DNA of 64,000 nucleotides from positions 1 through 64,000 of the forward strand of contig CAMYLZ010000027.1 of assembly GCA_947259375.1 (NCBI GenBank). The letters run 5' to 3'. Source of the DNA: an uncultured Parvularculaceae bacterium (lineage in GTDB: Bacteria; Pseudomonadota; Alphaproteobacteria; Caulobacterales; Parvularculaceae). A model generated the notes under the pieces. That model did no database searches and had not been told where the DNA came from. It saw nothing but the letters and a program-made list of their open reading frames with translations. A program made the translations under genes and the position numbers. This document shows, one piece after another, positions 17,093 to 26,613 of this stretch (positions within the stretch are counted from its first letter, which is position 1; every line of letters begins with the position of its first letter).

Positions 17093-19096
17093 TCAGGAAC
17101 ATTCAAAACCGGTCTCGCCGAGCGGTCGGCAGAAACGGGGCCATCTGCCGGCCTCGCGCCAATAGGCGACCATGTTGAGTCTTTCGACAATCTCCTCAAA
17201 GATCGGCAATGTGCGCGTTTCTGCCTGATGGGGCGCCCATAATAAATGATACCAGGTGCCGCCCTGATCGAGGAAATGCCGGCGCATGGCTTCGCCCGCG
17301 CCTTCGGCGTCGCCGAACAAGGCCAGCCAGTCGGCGATGACGACGAGTTTCATCGGCGCCTGATTGTCCGGGTCGACGAGCGCGCGCCGCAATGCGCTTC
17401 GCGCCGCCTCAGGGTCGTTCATCAGGCGGACAATGTCGTCAAGCGCCGGCAAATTCACAGGAAAGTTGTCGCGCGTAACGGCGAGGCGCGCCTGTGCTTC
17501 GTCAATGTCGCCGCGGCGATAGGAACGGATCGCCGCCTGATATTCGGGGCTGCCGCGCACGCCAACAAGATTTTGGCTGCGCAGGAATTCAGCCTCTGCA
17601 CGATCCTCATAGCCATAGGTCTGGAGGGTGATTTGCATCATTGCCGCAGCTTGCAGTGAAACGGGATCTTTTTGGCGAGCTTGATCCGTGCACGGCAAAT
17701 GGCGATCGCTGAAAAGCCCCGTTGAAAAATCGATGCCTGCGGTGACGCAAGGCCCTTGCTCAGAGATCGCATGCGCGCCGGCGGAAGCGCCATGCCTTGC
17801 CGCCAGGGCGCGCGCATGGGATTGCGCGGCCAGCGCGCCGCTCCAGTCTTGTTGCTGCACCAGCAGATGCGCCCGCATATAATGGGCGGCCGGATAATCA
17901 GGCGCGATGCGCATCGCCGTTTCGAACGCCGCATTGGACTCGCGCCACGCCTCGCGTGCATCATCGGGGCGCCAGTAATCATATGACCGCAAGACGCTGG
18001 CGAGCGCGAGCCAGCCATCGGCGAAATTCGGATCCGTTTCAACAGACTGGTGCAACAGGCTTGCCGCCCGTTCCAAATTGTCGGCGCCTTCGAGTTTTAT
18101 ATAGGCGACAGCCATGAGATACAGCTCATAAGCCTCGACACTCTCGGTGCTGCCGAGGGCTCTGACCGCGTCGCCGACATTCAGGGTGATACGAAGATTT
18201 TCCGCCACCGCGCCGGCGATTTCGTCCTGAATGTCGAAAACATCTTCAAGCCGGCGGTCATAGCTCTGCGACCACAAATGATCGCCGCTTCGCGCGTCGA
18301 TTAGCTGCGCCGAAACCCGCAGGCGGTCGCCATCCTTGCGCACGCTGCCGTCAAGGAGATAGGCGACGCCGAGCGTTCGGCCGATATTTATGACGTCGGC
18401 GTTTTCACCTTTGAAGGTAAAACTCGATGCGCGGGCGGTCACGCGCAATCCTTCAATGCGCACCAGGCGGCTGATGAACTCCTCACTCAGCCCATCGGAG
18501 AAATATTCCTGTTCCGGGTCGGACGATAAATTCGCGAAAGGCAACACCGCCAGAGAAAGATCGCCGGATTGCTCGATGCCGTCTTCATAATACCCGCCAA
18601 AAGACGGCTCCGGGCTCGCCGGGGTCGCTTGAAGACGCAGACCGATGAGGCTAGTGACCCCGAGCGCCAGAATGAGGGCCGCCGCAAAAAGGTAAGAGGC
18701 CTGCGGCGAGCGGGCTGGCATGCGGACTAGGCCAGCGGCCGGGGCGGCCGGCGCCGTTGTCGGCGCATGGGCGTGCTTTTGCAGCGCGACCGGGCCGGTG
18801 AGTCGGTAGCCGCGCTTCGGGATTGTCTCGATGACGCTGCTTTCCGCGCCGGCGTCGCGCAGCGCCTTGCGCAATAGCGACATGGCCCGTGTCAGACTTT
18901 CATCGCCGCCATGATCGATGCCCCAGATTTCATCTATCAGCACGTCGCGGGTGGCGACCTCTCCGGTGCGGGCGGCGAGCAGGCAAAGGACATCCATCAC
19001 CTTGGGCTCGACGCGGGTTCGCCCCTTCGCCCCTTCTATGAGGTTTTGCGCCGGCGTCGCCAGAACGGGGCCGAGGGTGAATGGAGCGTCCAGCAT
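17093..19096 (-). CDS. CadC-like transmembrane winged-helix regulator with TolB-like and TPR regions
   Basis: A 667-residue one-component regulator. Residues about 10-105 form an OmpR-type winged helix (VEPKVMDVLCLLAARTGEV, then SLLRKALRDAG, then TIPKRGYRL). A single membrane helix lies at about 137-158. The periplasmic part begins with a domain typical of these proteins (SLAVLPFANLSSDPEQEYF, then LDGSVRKDGDRLRVSAQL) and continues with TPR-like helical repeats. The DNA-binding domain thus stays in the cytoplasm while the sensor is outside. Such regulators are abundant in Caulobacterales-like bacteria. No target is evident; the only divergent neighbour is the UrcA-family gene. Confidence 0.8.
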   Translation of the reverse strand: MLDAPFTLGPVLATPAQNLIEGAKGRTRVEPKVMDVLCLLAARTGEVATRDVLIDEIWGIDHGGDESLTRAMSLLRKALRDAGAESSVIETIPKRGYRLTGPVALQKHAHAPTTAPAAPAAGLVRMPARSPQASYLFAAALILALGVTSLIGLRLQATPASPEPSFGGYYEDGIEQSGDLSLAVLPFANLSSDPEQEYFSDGLSEEFISRLVRIEGLRVTARASSFTFKGENADVINIGRTLGVAYLLDGSVRKDGDRLRVSAQLIDARSGDHLWSQSYDRRLEDVFDIQDEIAGAVAENLRITLNVGDAVRALGSTESVEAYELYLMAVAYIKLEGADNLERAASLLHQSVETDPNFADGWLALASVLRSYDYWRPDDAREAWRESNAAFETAMRIAPDYPAAHYMRAHLLVQQQDWSGALAAQSHARALAARHGASAGAHAISEQGPCVTAGIDFSTGLFSDRHLPCTDQARQKDPVSLQAAAMMQITLQTYGYEDRAEAEFLRSQNLVGVRGSPEYQAAIRSYRRGDIDEAQARLAVTRDNFPVNLPALDDIVRLMNDPEAARSALRRALVDPDNQAPMKLVVIADWLALFGDAEGAGEAMRRHFLDQGGTWYHLLWAPHQAETRTLPIFEEIVERLNMVAYWREAGRWPRFCRPLGETGFECS

Positions 19097-19406
19097 GTTG
19101 TCAGCCGGCGCGCGCGGCGCCGGTCAATAAGCAGCAGCCGTCATGGCCGCATGGTCCCTTGCGATTACAAAGCCTGTCTAACCGGTCGGCGGCGAATGAC
19201 GAGGTCCGATCCGCCGGGGCGAGCGCCCTTTGCGACAAGCGGAATTCGGCAGGCTCTATGCGAAGCCCGGACCCTCTGTGAATATCAATAATTTCAGCGG
19301 GTTAAACCCCCTCACAAAGACATACGGAAACCGTAAGGCGGCCATAAGGACGCGCCGACATGCGGCCGGTGATGATCAGGGCATGAAAAAAAGGAGAAAC
19401 CGACCC
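19097..19406. other. Intergenic region between divergent CadC-like and UrcA-family genes
   Basis: About 310 bases with no gene. It must contain both divergent promoters, but no consensus pair or inverted repeat stands out. An AAGGAGA ribosome-binding site for the UrcA-family gene lies near 19391-19397. Confidence 0.5.
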
Positions 19407-19733
19407 ATGATCAAATCGATCATCACAGCTTCTTGCGCCGCGGGCGCGCTTTACGCCGCCGCTTTGGCGGGCGACGACACGGAGGCTTATGCCTTCACCC
19501 TGGATGTTTCCGAAATCGGGAGCGAAGAGGGGCGTCAGGCGGTTTATGCCGATATCAAGCGTCAGGCCGTCCGGTTCTGCGCTTACCATGCGCGCAGTCC
19601 CCGCAATGATGCGCGCACTGCCGCGGCCTGCCGGGCATCCCTCGTCGCCAATGCGATCCGCACGGCGGATGATGTGCGGCTGGCGGCGCTTTACGAAGCG
19701 GAATCCGACCGGCGCTTTATCGCCGCGCCCTGA
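19407..19733 (+). CDS. UrcA-family secreted protein
   Basis: A 108-residue protein with a signal peptide (IITASCAAGALYAAALAG). A short domain follows the UrcA pattern: a strand (YAFTLDVSEIGSEEGRQAVY), helix, a Cys pair (FCAYHARS and AACRASL) and a closing helical NAIRTADDVRLAALY. UrcA proteins are numerous in Sphingomonadales, Caulobacterales and relatives and have no known function. AAGGAGA about 9 bases upstream of ATG 19407 supports the start. It is convergent with efp, with only 15 bases between. Confidence 0.75.
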   Translation: MIKSIITASCAAGALYAAALAGDDTEAYAFTLDVSEIGSEEGRQAVYADIKRQAVRFCAYHARSPRNDARTAAACRASLVANAIRTADDVRLAALYEAESDRRFIAAP

Positions 19734-19748
19734 GCGCCAGGCTGCGCG

Positions 19749-20312
19749 CTAATCGGCGCGCTTTACATATTCCATGGTTTCGGTGTTGACGATGATCTTC
19801 TCGCCGACCGTCATGTAAGGCGGCACCATGACGCGCAAACCATTGTCGACGGTCGAGGGCTTGTAAGACGAAGACGCTGTCTGCCCCTTCACCGTCGGCT
19901 CGGTTTCGACGATCTCAAGCGTGACATGTTCGGGGAGCTTTACGCCGAGCGGCCGGCCTTCATGACTTTCGACCACAACCGCCATGCCGTCCTGCAAAAA
20001 GGCGACGCGCTCGCCAATCAGATCTTCGGCAATATTGATCTGTTCAAATGTCTCCGCATCCATGAACACCAGCATGTCGCCTTCCGCATAAAGGAAGGTG
20101 TGGTCTTTTTGCTCAAGGCGTACGCGCTCAATGGTTTCCGACGCGCGGAATCGCTCATTCAGCTTCGAACCGGTCTCGAGGTTTTTCAGCTCGACCTGCG
20201 CATAGGCCGGCCCCTTGCCGGGCTTGACCGCATTGGTCTTGACCGCGACCCACAGGCCGCCCTGGTGCTGGATGACGTTGCCGGGACGGATTTCGTTGCC
20301 GTTGATCTTCAT
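19749..20312 (-). CDS. efp: Elongation factor P
   Basis: Relieves ribosome stalling at polyproline. The 187-residue protein has the three-domain EF-P layout. The tip loop reads [11 protein letters not shown] with Lys33 at the position that is modified (beta-lysylated) in many bacteria. The C-terminus [20 protein letters not shown] is typical. No EpmA or EpmB gene is in the window. Confidence 0.97.
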   Translation of the reverse strand: MKINGNEIRPGNVIQHQGGLWVAVKTNAVKPGKGPAYAQVELKNLETGSKLNERFRASETIERVRLEQKDHTFLYAEGDMLVFMDAETFEQINIAEDLIGERVAFLQDGMAVVVESHEGRPLGVKLPEHVTLEIVETEPTVKGQTASSSYKPSTVDNGLRVMVPPYMTVGEKIIVNTETMEYVKRAD

Positions 20313-20393
20313 GTCGCGCTCGCTTGGGGAGGTAAAAAGGTCGCGCCGCTCTAGCAGCCGCGGCGGGGCGAGGCAAGCAGGCGGGGGCGCGCG

Positions 20394-22619
20394 CTACATC
20401 CGGAAGGTATGGCCAAGCCGCAGGGCGAGGCTCGTGCCTTGCGAGGTGAAGTCTTCGGGAAAGCTTTCCCGCTCGATGATCGCCGTATGCCCGAATGACA
20501 GGAAAATCTCGCGTTCCGGGATCGGCTCCCAGCTAAAGCGCGAAAAAAACGTGAAGGCTTCGGAAATATTGTCGTACTGGACTTCGGTTTTGATGGTCAT
20601 GTCCGGCGAAAAGGCGATGGTGGAATCGATTGATGCGATATGGATCCCGAGCTTGCCGGCGGGGAGGCTGAATTTTGAATAATTATAATTGGCGCCCAGC
20701 TCGAAATAGCGGCTGGGTCGGAGGCTGACGCCGGTATCGGCGCCGAAAAAGTCGCCGCCATAAATCCCGCCCCAGCGCACCCCCGCCCTGGCGCCGAGTT
20801 TGCGGGCGTTGGTCGCGGCAAGGCGCAGATTATAGCGGTTCCAGCGATACTCGCCGGCCTCAACCGGCAGCGCGCCGGCGATGGAGAAGGGCGCGCGCAC
20901 ATTGACAAAAGCGTGCTCGATATTGGCGCGTATGGAATCGCCGGCGTTGTTTTGCGCATTCGCCCAGGCGCCGTAAAAATGGTCGAGCCGCTCGCCATTG
21001 TCGCGATCGGTGATCAGGGTTGAAAAAGCACCGGTTTCCGCACGCCGGATAAAACTGTTTTCCGGCCGATAGGTGCGCCAGCCCTGCAGATTGTAACGGC
21101 GGATGCCGGTGCGGTTCGAAAAACCGAGACGCGGCGCATAATTCTCGCCGACATCGCGCAGCCGCAGCGTGCTGTTCCATTTCTGGCTGCGATAGGAAAC
21201 ATCCGATGCGATCAGGTGATCGCCCTCGCCGCCGGTGAAGCTGCGAATATAGGCGGCGTCGGCGGTGAGTGTGCCGCCGCCGAACGCATTTGACTTTTTA
21301 TATTGGAAGTCGACGCCGGCGACAGTGCTGTTGACCTCGCCCCTTGGGTCGCCATTGGTGAAGACGACGCCGGCTTTCGATTCAGAAAAGACGGGTACGG
21401 ACAGTCGCGCGGAGGAAAGGAACTGCCCATCGACGCCGAGCGCATCGGACGCGCCGGTCCGCGCCGATATCACGCCGATATTGGCGGGCCCCGCCTTGCC
21501 GCTCAGCTTGGCGCCGGCGACGATGTCGACCGGCTGGCCGTCGACAATGCCGATATTGCGCGAGAAAAACGGCAGCCCGTTGACCGGGCCGTTATTGAAA
21601 ATCCGCCCGCCAAATTCGAATACCGACGCGTCCTGCAGGAAAAAGTCGCGGGTTTCAGGAAAGAACAGCGAGAAACGCCCGGTATTGACCTGGCGCGCAT
21701 CGAGCGAAGTGTCGGAAAAGTCGGTATTGAGCGTCAGCGAGCCGGTAAGCGACGGCGTCAGCTTGTAAAACACATTGCCGCTCGGGTCGAAGCTGAAATC
21801 TGTCTGGTCGGTTTCCCAGTCGTAAGAACCCGCGCCCGTGATGAAAGTCTGCACTTCGAGCCCGGCGCCGCTTTCTACGTCGCTGACGCCGGCGAGCTTT
21901 CCGGGATTGGTGATATCGATGCGGTTGCGGTTCTGGTCGATATTCGACCAGCGGATTTCTTCATTATTGCGGCGCACCGTGCGAATGATCTGGAGGTTCC
22001 ATTCCTCAAGCGACTGGTCGAACGAAATCGACTGGAACGGAATGGCGATTTCCGCGACCCAGCCATCTTCGACGACGCGCGCTTTCGCACGCCAGATCGT
22101 GTTCCATTCGTCGCTGAACTTGCTGTTATTTTCAACCAGCGCGTCATTGCGCGCGCCATTCGGATTGACGCCGAAGAAATAGCTGTCGCGAAAAGACCCG
22201 AACGGATCGATCAGGATGCGGACTGCATCGTCGTCCTGCAGCGCCGGATCGCGCTGCAATTGGGAACGCCTGATATTCTCAGGGTCGGTATCGAACGCAT
22301 GAATGGCAATATAAAGGTTTTTCTCATCATAGAGAATAAAGGCGCGGGTTTCCTGGCTCGGCGCTGCGCCTTCAGCCGGCTCGACCTGAAAGAACTTGTC
22401 GATTGGTTGCGCGCGCGACCACGCCGCGTCATCGAGGACGCCATCGATCTTTGGCGCGGCGTCTGGCGCAATGCGCACCGCCATGGCGCGCGGCGCATAG
22501 GTCTCGAAATCGATCGCATGGAGGGAAGCTGCGTCGTCTCCGGTCGTGGCGGAGGCATTCGCGAAGGCCGGCTGCGCCGACAGGAACAAGGCGGCGACGG
22601 CGATGCTGAAACGGCGCAT
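20394..22619 (-). CDS. DUF5916 protein with carbohydrate-binding (CBM9-like) domain
   Basis: A 741-residue exported protein. A signal peptide ends near FANASA. A CBM9-like sandwich follows (PKIDGVLDDAAWSRAQPIDK, then DEKNLYIAIHAFD, then DDAVRILIDPFGS). The long remainder is DUF5916, rich in aromatic alternating strands and ending in an aromatic-hydrophobic strand with Met last (LRLGHTFRM), consistent with an outer-membrane beta barrel. A role in surface binding or uptake of a glycan or other ligand is an inference. ATG 22619 begins a good signal peptide; a frame extending to 22679 adds a poor leader. Confidence 0.8.
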   Translation of the reverse strand: MRRFSIAVAALFLSAQPAFANASATTGDDAASLHAIDFETYAPRAMAVRIAPDAAPKIDGVLDDAAWSRAQPIDKFFQVEPAEGAAPSQETRAFILYDEKNLYIAIHAFDTDPENIRRSQLQRDPALQDDDAVRILIDPFGSFRDSYFFGVNPNGARNDALVENNSKFSDEWNTIWRAKARVVEDGWVAEIAIPFQSISFDQSLEEWNLQIIRTVRRNNEEIRWSNIDQNRNRIDITNPGKLAGVSDVESGAGLEVQTFITGAGSYDWETDQTDFSFDPSGNVFYKLTPSLTGSLTLNTDFSDTSLDARQVNTGRFSLFFPETRDFFLQDASVFEFGGRIFNNGPVNGLPFFSRNIGIVDGQPVDIVAGAKLSGKAGPANIGVISARTGASDALGVDGQFLSSARLSVPVFSESKAGVVFTNGDPRGEVNSTVAGVDFQYKKSNAFGGGTLTADAAYIRSFTGGEGDHLIASDVSYRSQKWNSTLRLRDVGENYAPRLGFSNRTGIRRYNLQGWRTYRPENSFIRRAETGAFSTLITDRDNGERLDHFYGAWANAQNNAGDSIRANIEHAFVNVRAPFSIAGALPVEAGEYRWNRYNLRLAATNARKLGARAGVRWGGIYGGDFFGADTGVSLRPSRYFELGANYNYSKFSLPAGKLGIHIASIDSTIAFSPDMTIKTEVQYDNISEAFTFFSRFSWEPIPEREIFLSFGHTAIIERESFPEDFTSQGTSLALRLGHTFRM

Positions 22620-22821
22620 GAAACCCGATACTCCAACTGTCGCGCCGTTCGCCTGGGCAACGCCGCGCCGATCCCCCAAAATGTCAGCGGCGGCGCAAAG
22701 GCGCGCATGCCGGACTTGTCGTTATAAGGGGCGCGCGATTTATGTGACGTCCATCGGCGCACGGCTCGTCGCCATTTGATAACGTTTCATCGCATCCCTT
22801 CATGAAGCGCTTTCGACAAGG

Positions 22822-23568
22822 CTAGCCCGCAAGGCGCTCCATCTCTTCTTCGGAGATTTCGAAATTGGCGTAGACGTTCTGCACATCGTCGCAGTCGTCG
22901 AGCGCGTCGATGAGCTTCATCAACGTCGCGGCCTTGTCGCCTTCGACATCGATGGTGTTTTGCGGCCGCCAGGTCGGCTTGGCCGAGGCCGCTTCGCCGA
23001 ATTTCGCTTCAAGCGCTGTGTTCACTTCCGCCAATTGGTCGAAAGCGCAATAGATTTCATGGCTGTCGGCGGAGGACTGGACGTCGTCGGCGCCGGCCTC
23101 GATCGCCGCTTCGAGCATGTCGTCCTCGGAGGCGACGCTTGCCGGATATTCGATATAGCCCATCAGGTCGAACATGAAGGAAACGGAGCCCGTTTCACCC
23201 AGATTGCCGCCATTCTTTGAAAAGACCGTACGCACCTCGCTGGCCGCGCGATTGCGATTGTCGGTAAGAGCCTCGACGATGACGCCGACGCCCGCCGGGC
23301 CGAAGCCCTCATAACGGATTTCCTCGAAATTGGCTTCGTCGGCGGCGGTCGATTTCTTGATCGCCCGGTCGATATTGTCCTTGGGCATGGACTGGGCTTT
23401 CGCCGCCTGAATGGCGAGACGCAGGCGCGGGTTAAATTCCGGGTCCGGCGCGCCCATTTTCGCCGCCACCGTGATTTCCTTGGAAAGCTTGGAGAACATC
23501 TTGGAGCGCTTGGCGTCCTGGCGTCCCTTGCGATGCTGAATGTTCGCCCATTTGCTATGCCCGGCCAT
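22822..23568 (-). CDS. yebC: YebC/TACO1-family protein
   Basis: A 248-residue member of the YebC/PmpR family, starting with the invariant [20 protein letters not shown]. The body shows [20 protein letters not shown] and GSVSFMFD, and the acidic C-terminus ([18 protein letters not shown]) is standard. The family has been described both as transcriptional regulators and as ribosome-associated factors helping translation of proline-rich stretches, in which case efp nearby is a suggestive neighbour. The longer upstream frame is not homologous, so MAGHSK is the start. Confidence 0.95.
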   Translation of the reverse strand: MAGHSKWANIQHRKGRQDAKRSKMFSKLSKEITVAAKMGAPDPEFNPRLRLAIQAAKAQSMPKDNIDRAIKKSTAADEANFEEIRYEGFGPAGVGVIVEALTDNRNRAASEVRTVFSKNGGNLGETGSVSFMFDLMGYIEYPASVASEDDMLEAAIEAGADDVQSSADSHEIYCAFDQLAEVNTALEAKFGEAASAKPTWRPQNTIDVEGDKAATLMKLIDALDDCDDVQNVYANFEISEEEMERLAG

Positions 23569-23718
23569 GCGGTTCGGTATCCCTTGAAACGATCTGTTGA
23601 AAAGAGGGGTTGTTATGCCTTCCGGCGCTGAAAATTCAAGCCCGCCGGTTTCCGGCCGGGCGCGCATGGCTTGACCCGCCGCCCCCAAAACCGCCTAAAC
23701 TGGCGATGGAGGGAGATT

Positions 23719-25320
23719 ATGGCGGAGCCGATCCGCAATATCACCATTGTCGGCGGCGGCGCGTCCGGTTGGATCGCTGCTTGCTATCTCGCCCGTTTTT
23801 TTCACCGCCGGCTGGCGTCCGGGGCCCTCGCCATCACCCTGATTGAAAGCCCGGCGGTCGGCATTATCGGGGTCGGCGAGTCGACCGCGCGTCCGGTGTC
23901 CGACCTGTTGCGCTTTATCGGCGTTTCGGAACGCGATTTCATCACCCGCTGCAACGCCACCTTCAAGCTGGGCGGCATGTTTGTCGATTGGGATCGCGAC
24001 GCAAACGGCAAGGGCGTGAGCTGGATCAACCCCTTTTTCTCGCAAAACGATTTGCACGGGGTCAATCCGGCCTATCTGTTCGCGCAATATGGCATGGAAA
24101 AAGACGGCGGGCCGGTCCGTCAGGGTTTTACCGAAGCGGTGTCCGTTTGCCCGGCCTTGATCCGGAATTTCAAAGGGCCGCGCCTGATCGGGGCGAAGGA
24201 TTACCAGACAGAAGTTCCTTACTCCTATCATATGGATGCGGTGGCGCTCGCCAAGCTGCTGCAGGAGCATGGCAAGCGGCTCGGCGTGCGGCAGATCCTC
24301 GACCATGTGGAGGAGGTGCGTCTTGACGATCGCGGTTTCGTTGCGGCGCTGGCCTTGCGCGAGCATGGCGTTCATCCGGTGGAGTTCATTCTCGACGCCA
24401 CCGGTTTCGCCAGCGTGATTATCGGCAAGGCGATGGGCGAGCCCTTCGAGCCTTATGACAAATATATGCTGAATGACCGCGCGGCGGTGCTGCAAATGCC
24501 GCATGCGGACCCGACCAGGCTTGAGCCGGCGTCCCGGGCGACGGCGCTCAGCGCGGGGTGGTCTTTTCGCGTGCCTTTGTTCAACCGCGTCGGGACCGGA
24601 TACATCTATTCGAGCAAGTTCATTTCCGATGATGAGGCGGCAGCTGAGTTAAAGGCGTTTGTCGGCGCGCCCGCGGACGCCGAGCCGCGCATCATTCGGA
24701 TGCGTATCGGCAAGGCGCGGCGCTCCTGGGTGAAAAATTGCCTGGCGATCGGTCTTTCCAGCGGCTTTGTCGAGCCGCTGGAAGCGACGGCGATCTATTC
24801 GGTGCAGGTCGCGCTGCAATGGTTGTTGCAATATTTTCCCGATACGGAGTTTCATCCTGCGGTCACGGCGCGCTACAACAAGCTGATTGACGGCCTTTAT
24901 GATGAGATCGTCGAGTTCATCGCCTTGCTGTTCCATATCAGCAATCGGGGAGACACGCCTTACTGGCGCGCCGCCCGGCACGAGCTGGAAGTGCCCGCAT
25001 CGCTCAAGGAAAATCTCGCGCTCTGGCGCCATACGCTGCCCGACGTGCTCGATTTGAAGACGGATACGTTTTTCACCTCGACATCTTATCGCGCGGCGCT
25101 GATGGGCAAGCAATTTTGCAAGGGTCGCGCCTATCAGCAAACCGACATTTTCAGCGAAAGCGACTGGAGCGAATATTTGAACGCGCGGCTGGCGCGCGCG
25201 CAAAAATTCGTCGATACCCTGCCGGACCAGTATGAATTGCTGCGTCATATCAGGGGCGAGGCGCCGGCGCCTAGCGTGTCGTTCATCGGTCCGGGCGTGC
25301 TAACAGGAAGCGGTCAATAA
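23719..25320 (+). CDS. Flavin-dependent tryptophan-halogenase-family protein
   Basis: A 533-residue FAD enzyme of the tryptophan halogenase family. The FAD motif is VGGGASGWIAA (11-21), followed by GVGESTARPVSDLL and CNATFK. Lys83 in the latter aligns with the catalytic lysine (Lys79 of PrnA). The halogenase WxWxIP motif reads WSFRVP (281-286), so the second Trp and the Ile are replaced. The rest (NRVGTGYIYSSKF, then GFVEPLEATAIY) is typical. GGAGGGAG precedes ATG 23719. An SDR starts 3 bases after the stop, so the two form an operon. Substrate and even true halogenation are open; many family members in this bacterial group are uncharacterised. Confidence 0.8.
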   Translation: MAEPIRNITIVGGGASGWIAACYLARFFHRRLASGALAITLIESPAVGIIGVGESTARPVSDLLRFIGVSERDFITRCNATFKLGGMFVDWDRDANGKGVSWINPFFSQNDLHGVNPAYLFAQYGMEKDGGPVRQGFTEAVSVCPALIRNFKGPRLIGAKDYQTEVPYSYHMDAVALAKLLQEHGKRLGVRQILDHVEEVRLDDRGFVAALALREHGVHPVEFILDATGFASVIIGKAMGEPFEPYDKYMLNDRAAVLQMPHADPTRLEPASRATALSAGWSFRVPLFNRVGTGYIYSSKFISDDEAAAELKAFVGAPADAEPRIIRMRIGKARRSWVKNCLAIGLSSGFVEPLEATAIYSVQVALQWLLQYFPDTEFHPAVTARYNKLIDGLYDEIVEFIALLFHISNRGDTPYWRAARHELEVPASLKENLALWRHTLPDVLDLKTDTFFTSTSYRAALMGKQFCKGRAYQQTDIFSESDWSEYLNARLARAQKFVDTLPDQYELLRHIRGEAPAPSVSFIGPGVLTGSGQ

Positions 25321-25322
25321 AC

Positions 25323-26078
25323 ATGTCTTTCGATCTCAATGGAAAATCCGTCCTCATCACCGGCGCCTCGCGCGGCATTGGCGCGGCGGCCGCGCGCGCC
25401 TGCCATGACGCTGGCGCGCGGGTCATTTTGCACGCCAGCGGGGAAAGCGACGCGGCGGCGGGCGTCGCCGCTTCGATCGGCCAGACGCCGGGCGATATTC
25501 TCTATCAGGATCTTGGCGCCATGGATGCGGGTTTCGATCTCGCGGCGCGGGCGATCGAAGGGGCCGGGCGGCTCGATGCGGTAGTCAACAATGCCGGGGT
25601 TTATCTCGCCTCGCCGCTTGATGGCGGCAAGGATGCATGGGCTGAGGGGTGGGCCAGAACCATGGCCGTCAATGTCCAGGCGCCGGCTGATATCTGCCGC
25701 GCGGCGGTCGCGCATTTCCGCGAGCATGGCGGGGGAACCATCGTCAATGTGGCGAGCCGCGCCGGCCATCGCGGCGACGGCGCGGATTTCGGCGTTTACG
25801 CTGCGTCGAAAGGCGCGGTGCTCGCCATGACCAAGACCTGGGCGCGCGCGCTCGCGGGCGAGAATATCCTGCTTTACGCCATCGCCCCGGGCTGGGTCGA
25901 AACGCGCATGGCGCCGCAGGATATCGAGGCGCGTGAAAAGGCCGTGCACGAAATACCGCTGGGGCGCGTCGCCCGGCCCGAAGAGATCGCCGCGACCATG
26001 GTGTTTTGCTTGAGCGGCGCGTGCCCGTCAGCAACCGGCGCGACCTTTGACGTCAACGGCGCGAGCTATGTGCGGTAG
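25323..26078 (+). CDS. Short-chain dehydrogenase/reductase
   Basis: A classical SDR of 251 aa. It shows the cofactor motif TGASRGIG (13-20), NNAGVY, the catalytic Ser in NVASRAGH, and YAASK; the C-terminus LARPEEIAATMVFCLSG-type segment is standard. It probably oxidises an alcohol or reduces a ketone with NAD(P)H. It starts 3 bases after the halogenase-family gene stop and likely acts in the same pathway. The substrate is unknown. Confidence 0.85.
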   Translation: MSFDLNGKSVLITGASRGIGAAAARACHDAGARVILHASGESDAAAGVAASIGQTPGDILYQDLGAMDAGFDLAARAIEGAGRLDAVVNNAGVYLASPLDGGKDAWAEGWARTMAVNVQAPADICRAAVAHFREHGGGTIVNVASRAGHRGDGADFGVYAASKGAVLAMTKTWARALAGENILLYAIAPGWVETRMAPQDIEAREKAVHEIPLGRVARPEEIAATMVFCLSGACPSATGATFDVNGASYVR

Positions 26079-26120
26079 ACTCTCTCACGACTGAGTGCTT
26101 GCCGCACCGGCCAGGGGTTG

Positions 26121-26148
26121 ATAAAACGGCCTCAATAAGAGGTTTTAT
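26121..26148 (+). terminator. Possible weak terminator after the halogenase/SDR operon
   Basis: ATAAAAC (26121-26127) and GTTTTAT (26142-26148) are exact inverse copies; inside, CCTC/GAGG (26130-26133, 26139-26142) closes a five-base AATAA loop, followed by TTTT. The stem is short and interrupted, so this could also be a regulatory palindrome for the next gene. Confidence 0.35.
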
Positions 26149-26273
26149 GTCCGAGCTTGTGAATAGCTGAACCGCTTCTTGCGGCGCATGAGGGGAATGA
26201 GGCGGCGTCATCCGTAAGGGGATGAGCGATCATTCTCGCCTGCGCCCGGTTTGGCTTTTTATCGGACATTTCC

Positions 26274-26534
26274 ATGAATATTTCGAAGGCGGAGCAAAGA
26301 ACGCTCCATGCGCTGGCGCGCGGCGGCGCGATCCTCGTTGAAAAGGACGCGGCGGGAAAAATCATCGCCGTCAATTGCGCGACCCGCGAGGGCTGGACCC
26401 TCGCCGACTGCACGCTTGGCGTTTTCAAAAAGCTCAAACGCCGCCGGCTGGTGGCGTCGATGAATGGCGGCCCCTATCGCGTAACGTGGCTGGGGCGGGT
26501 CTCGGTGCGCGCGCAATTGGACAACCGGGCGTGA
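26274..26534 (+). CDS. YjhX/TopAI-family protein (orphan toxin homologue)
   Basis: An 86-residue protein matching the YjhX family (formerly UPF0386) along its whole length: [18 protein letters not shown], then [20 protein letters not shown], then [20 protein letters not shown]. coli YjhX (TopAI) inhibits topoisomerase I and is neutralised by the acetyltransferase-like YjhQ. No yjhQ-like gene is adjacent; the only GNAT gene in the window is more than 22 kb away. Many bacteria carry the gene alone, so toxicity here is uncertain. The start lacks a clear ribosome-binding site. Confidence 0.85.
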   Translation: MNISKAEQRTLHALARGGAILVEKDAAGKIIAVNCATREGWTLADCTLGVFKKLKRRRLVASMNGGPYRVTWLGRVSVRAQLDNRA

Positions 26535-26613
26535 GCTTTCGCACGCGAAGGGCGTTCAGGAAGGCTGCATTGTCTGTTACGGTCCGCGAAACGGGACCTT
26601 GAGGAGAGTGTCG

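Noticed and set aside
21303-22727. Open frame of 474 codons on the plus strand
   Set aside because: Antisense to the DUF5916 gene, which has a signal peptide and clear domain motifs; this frame has none.
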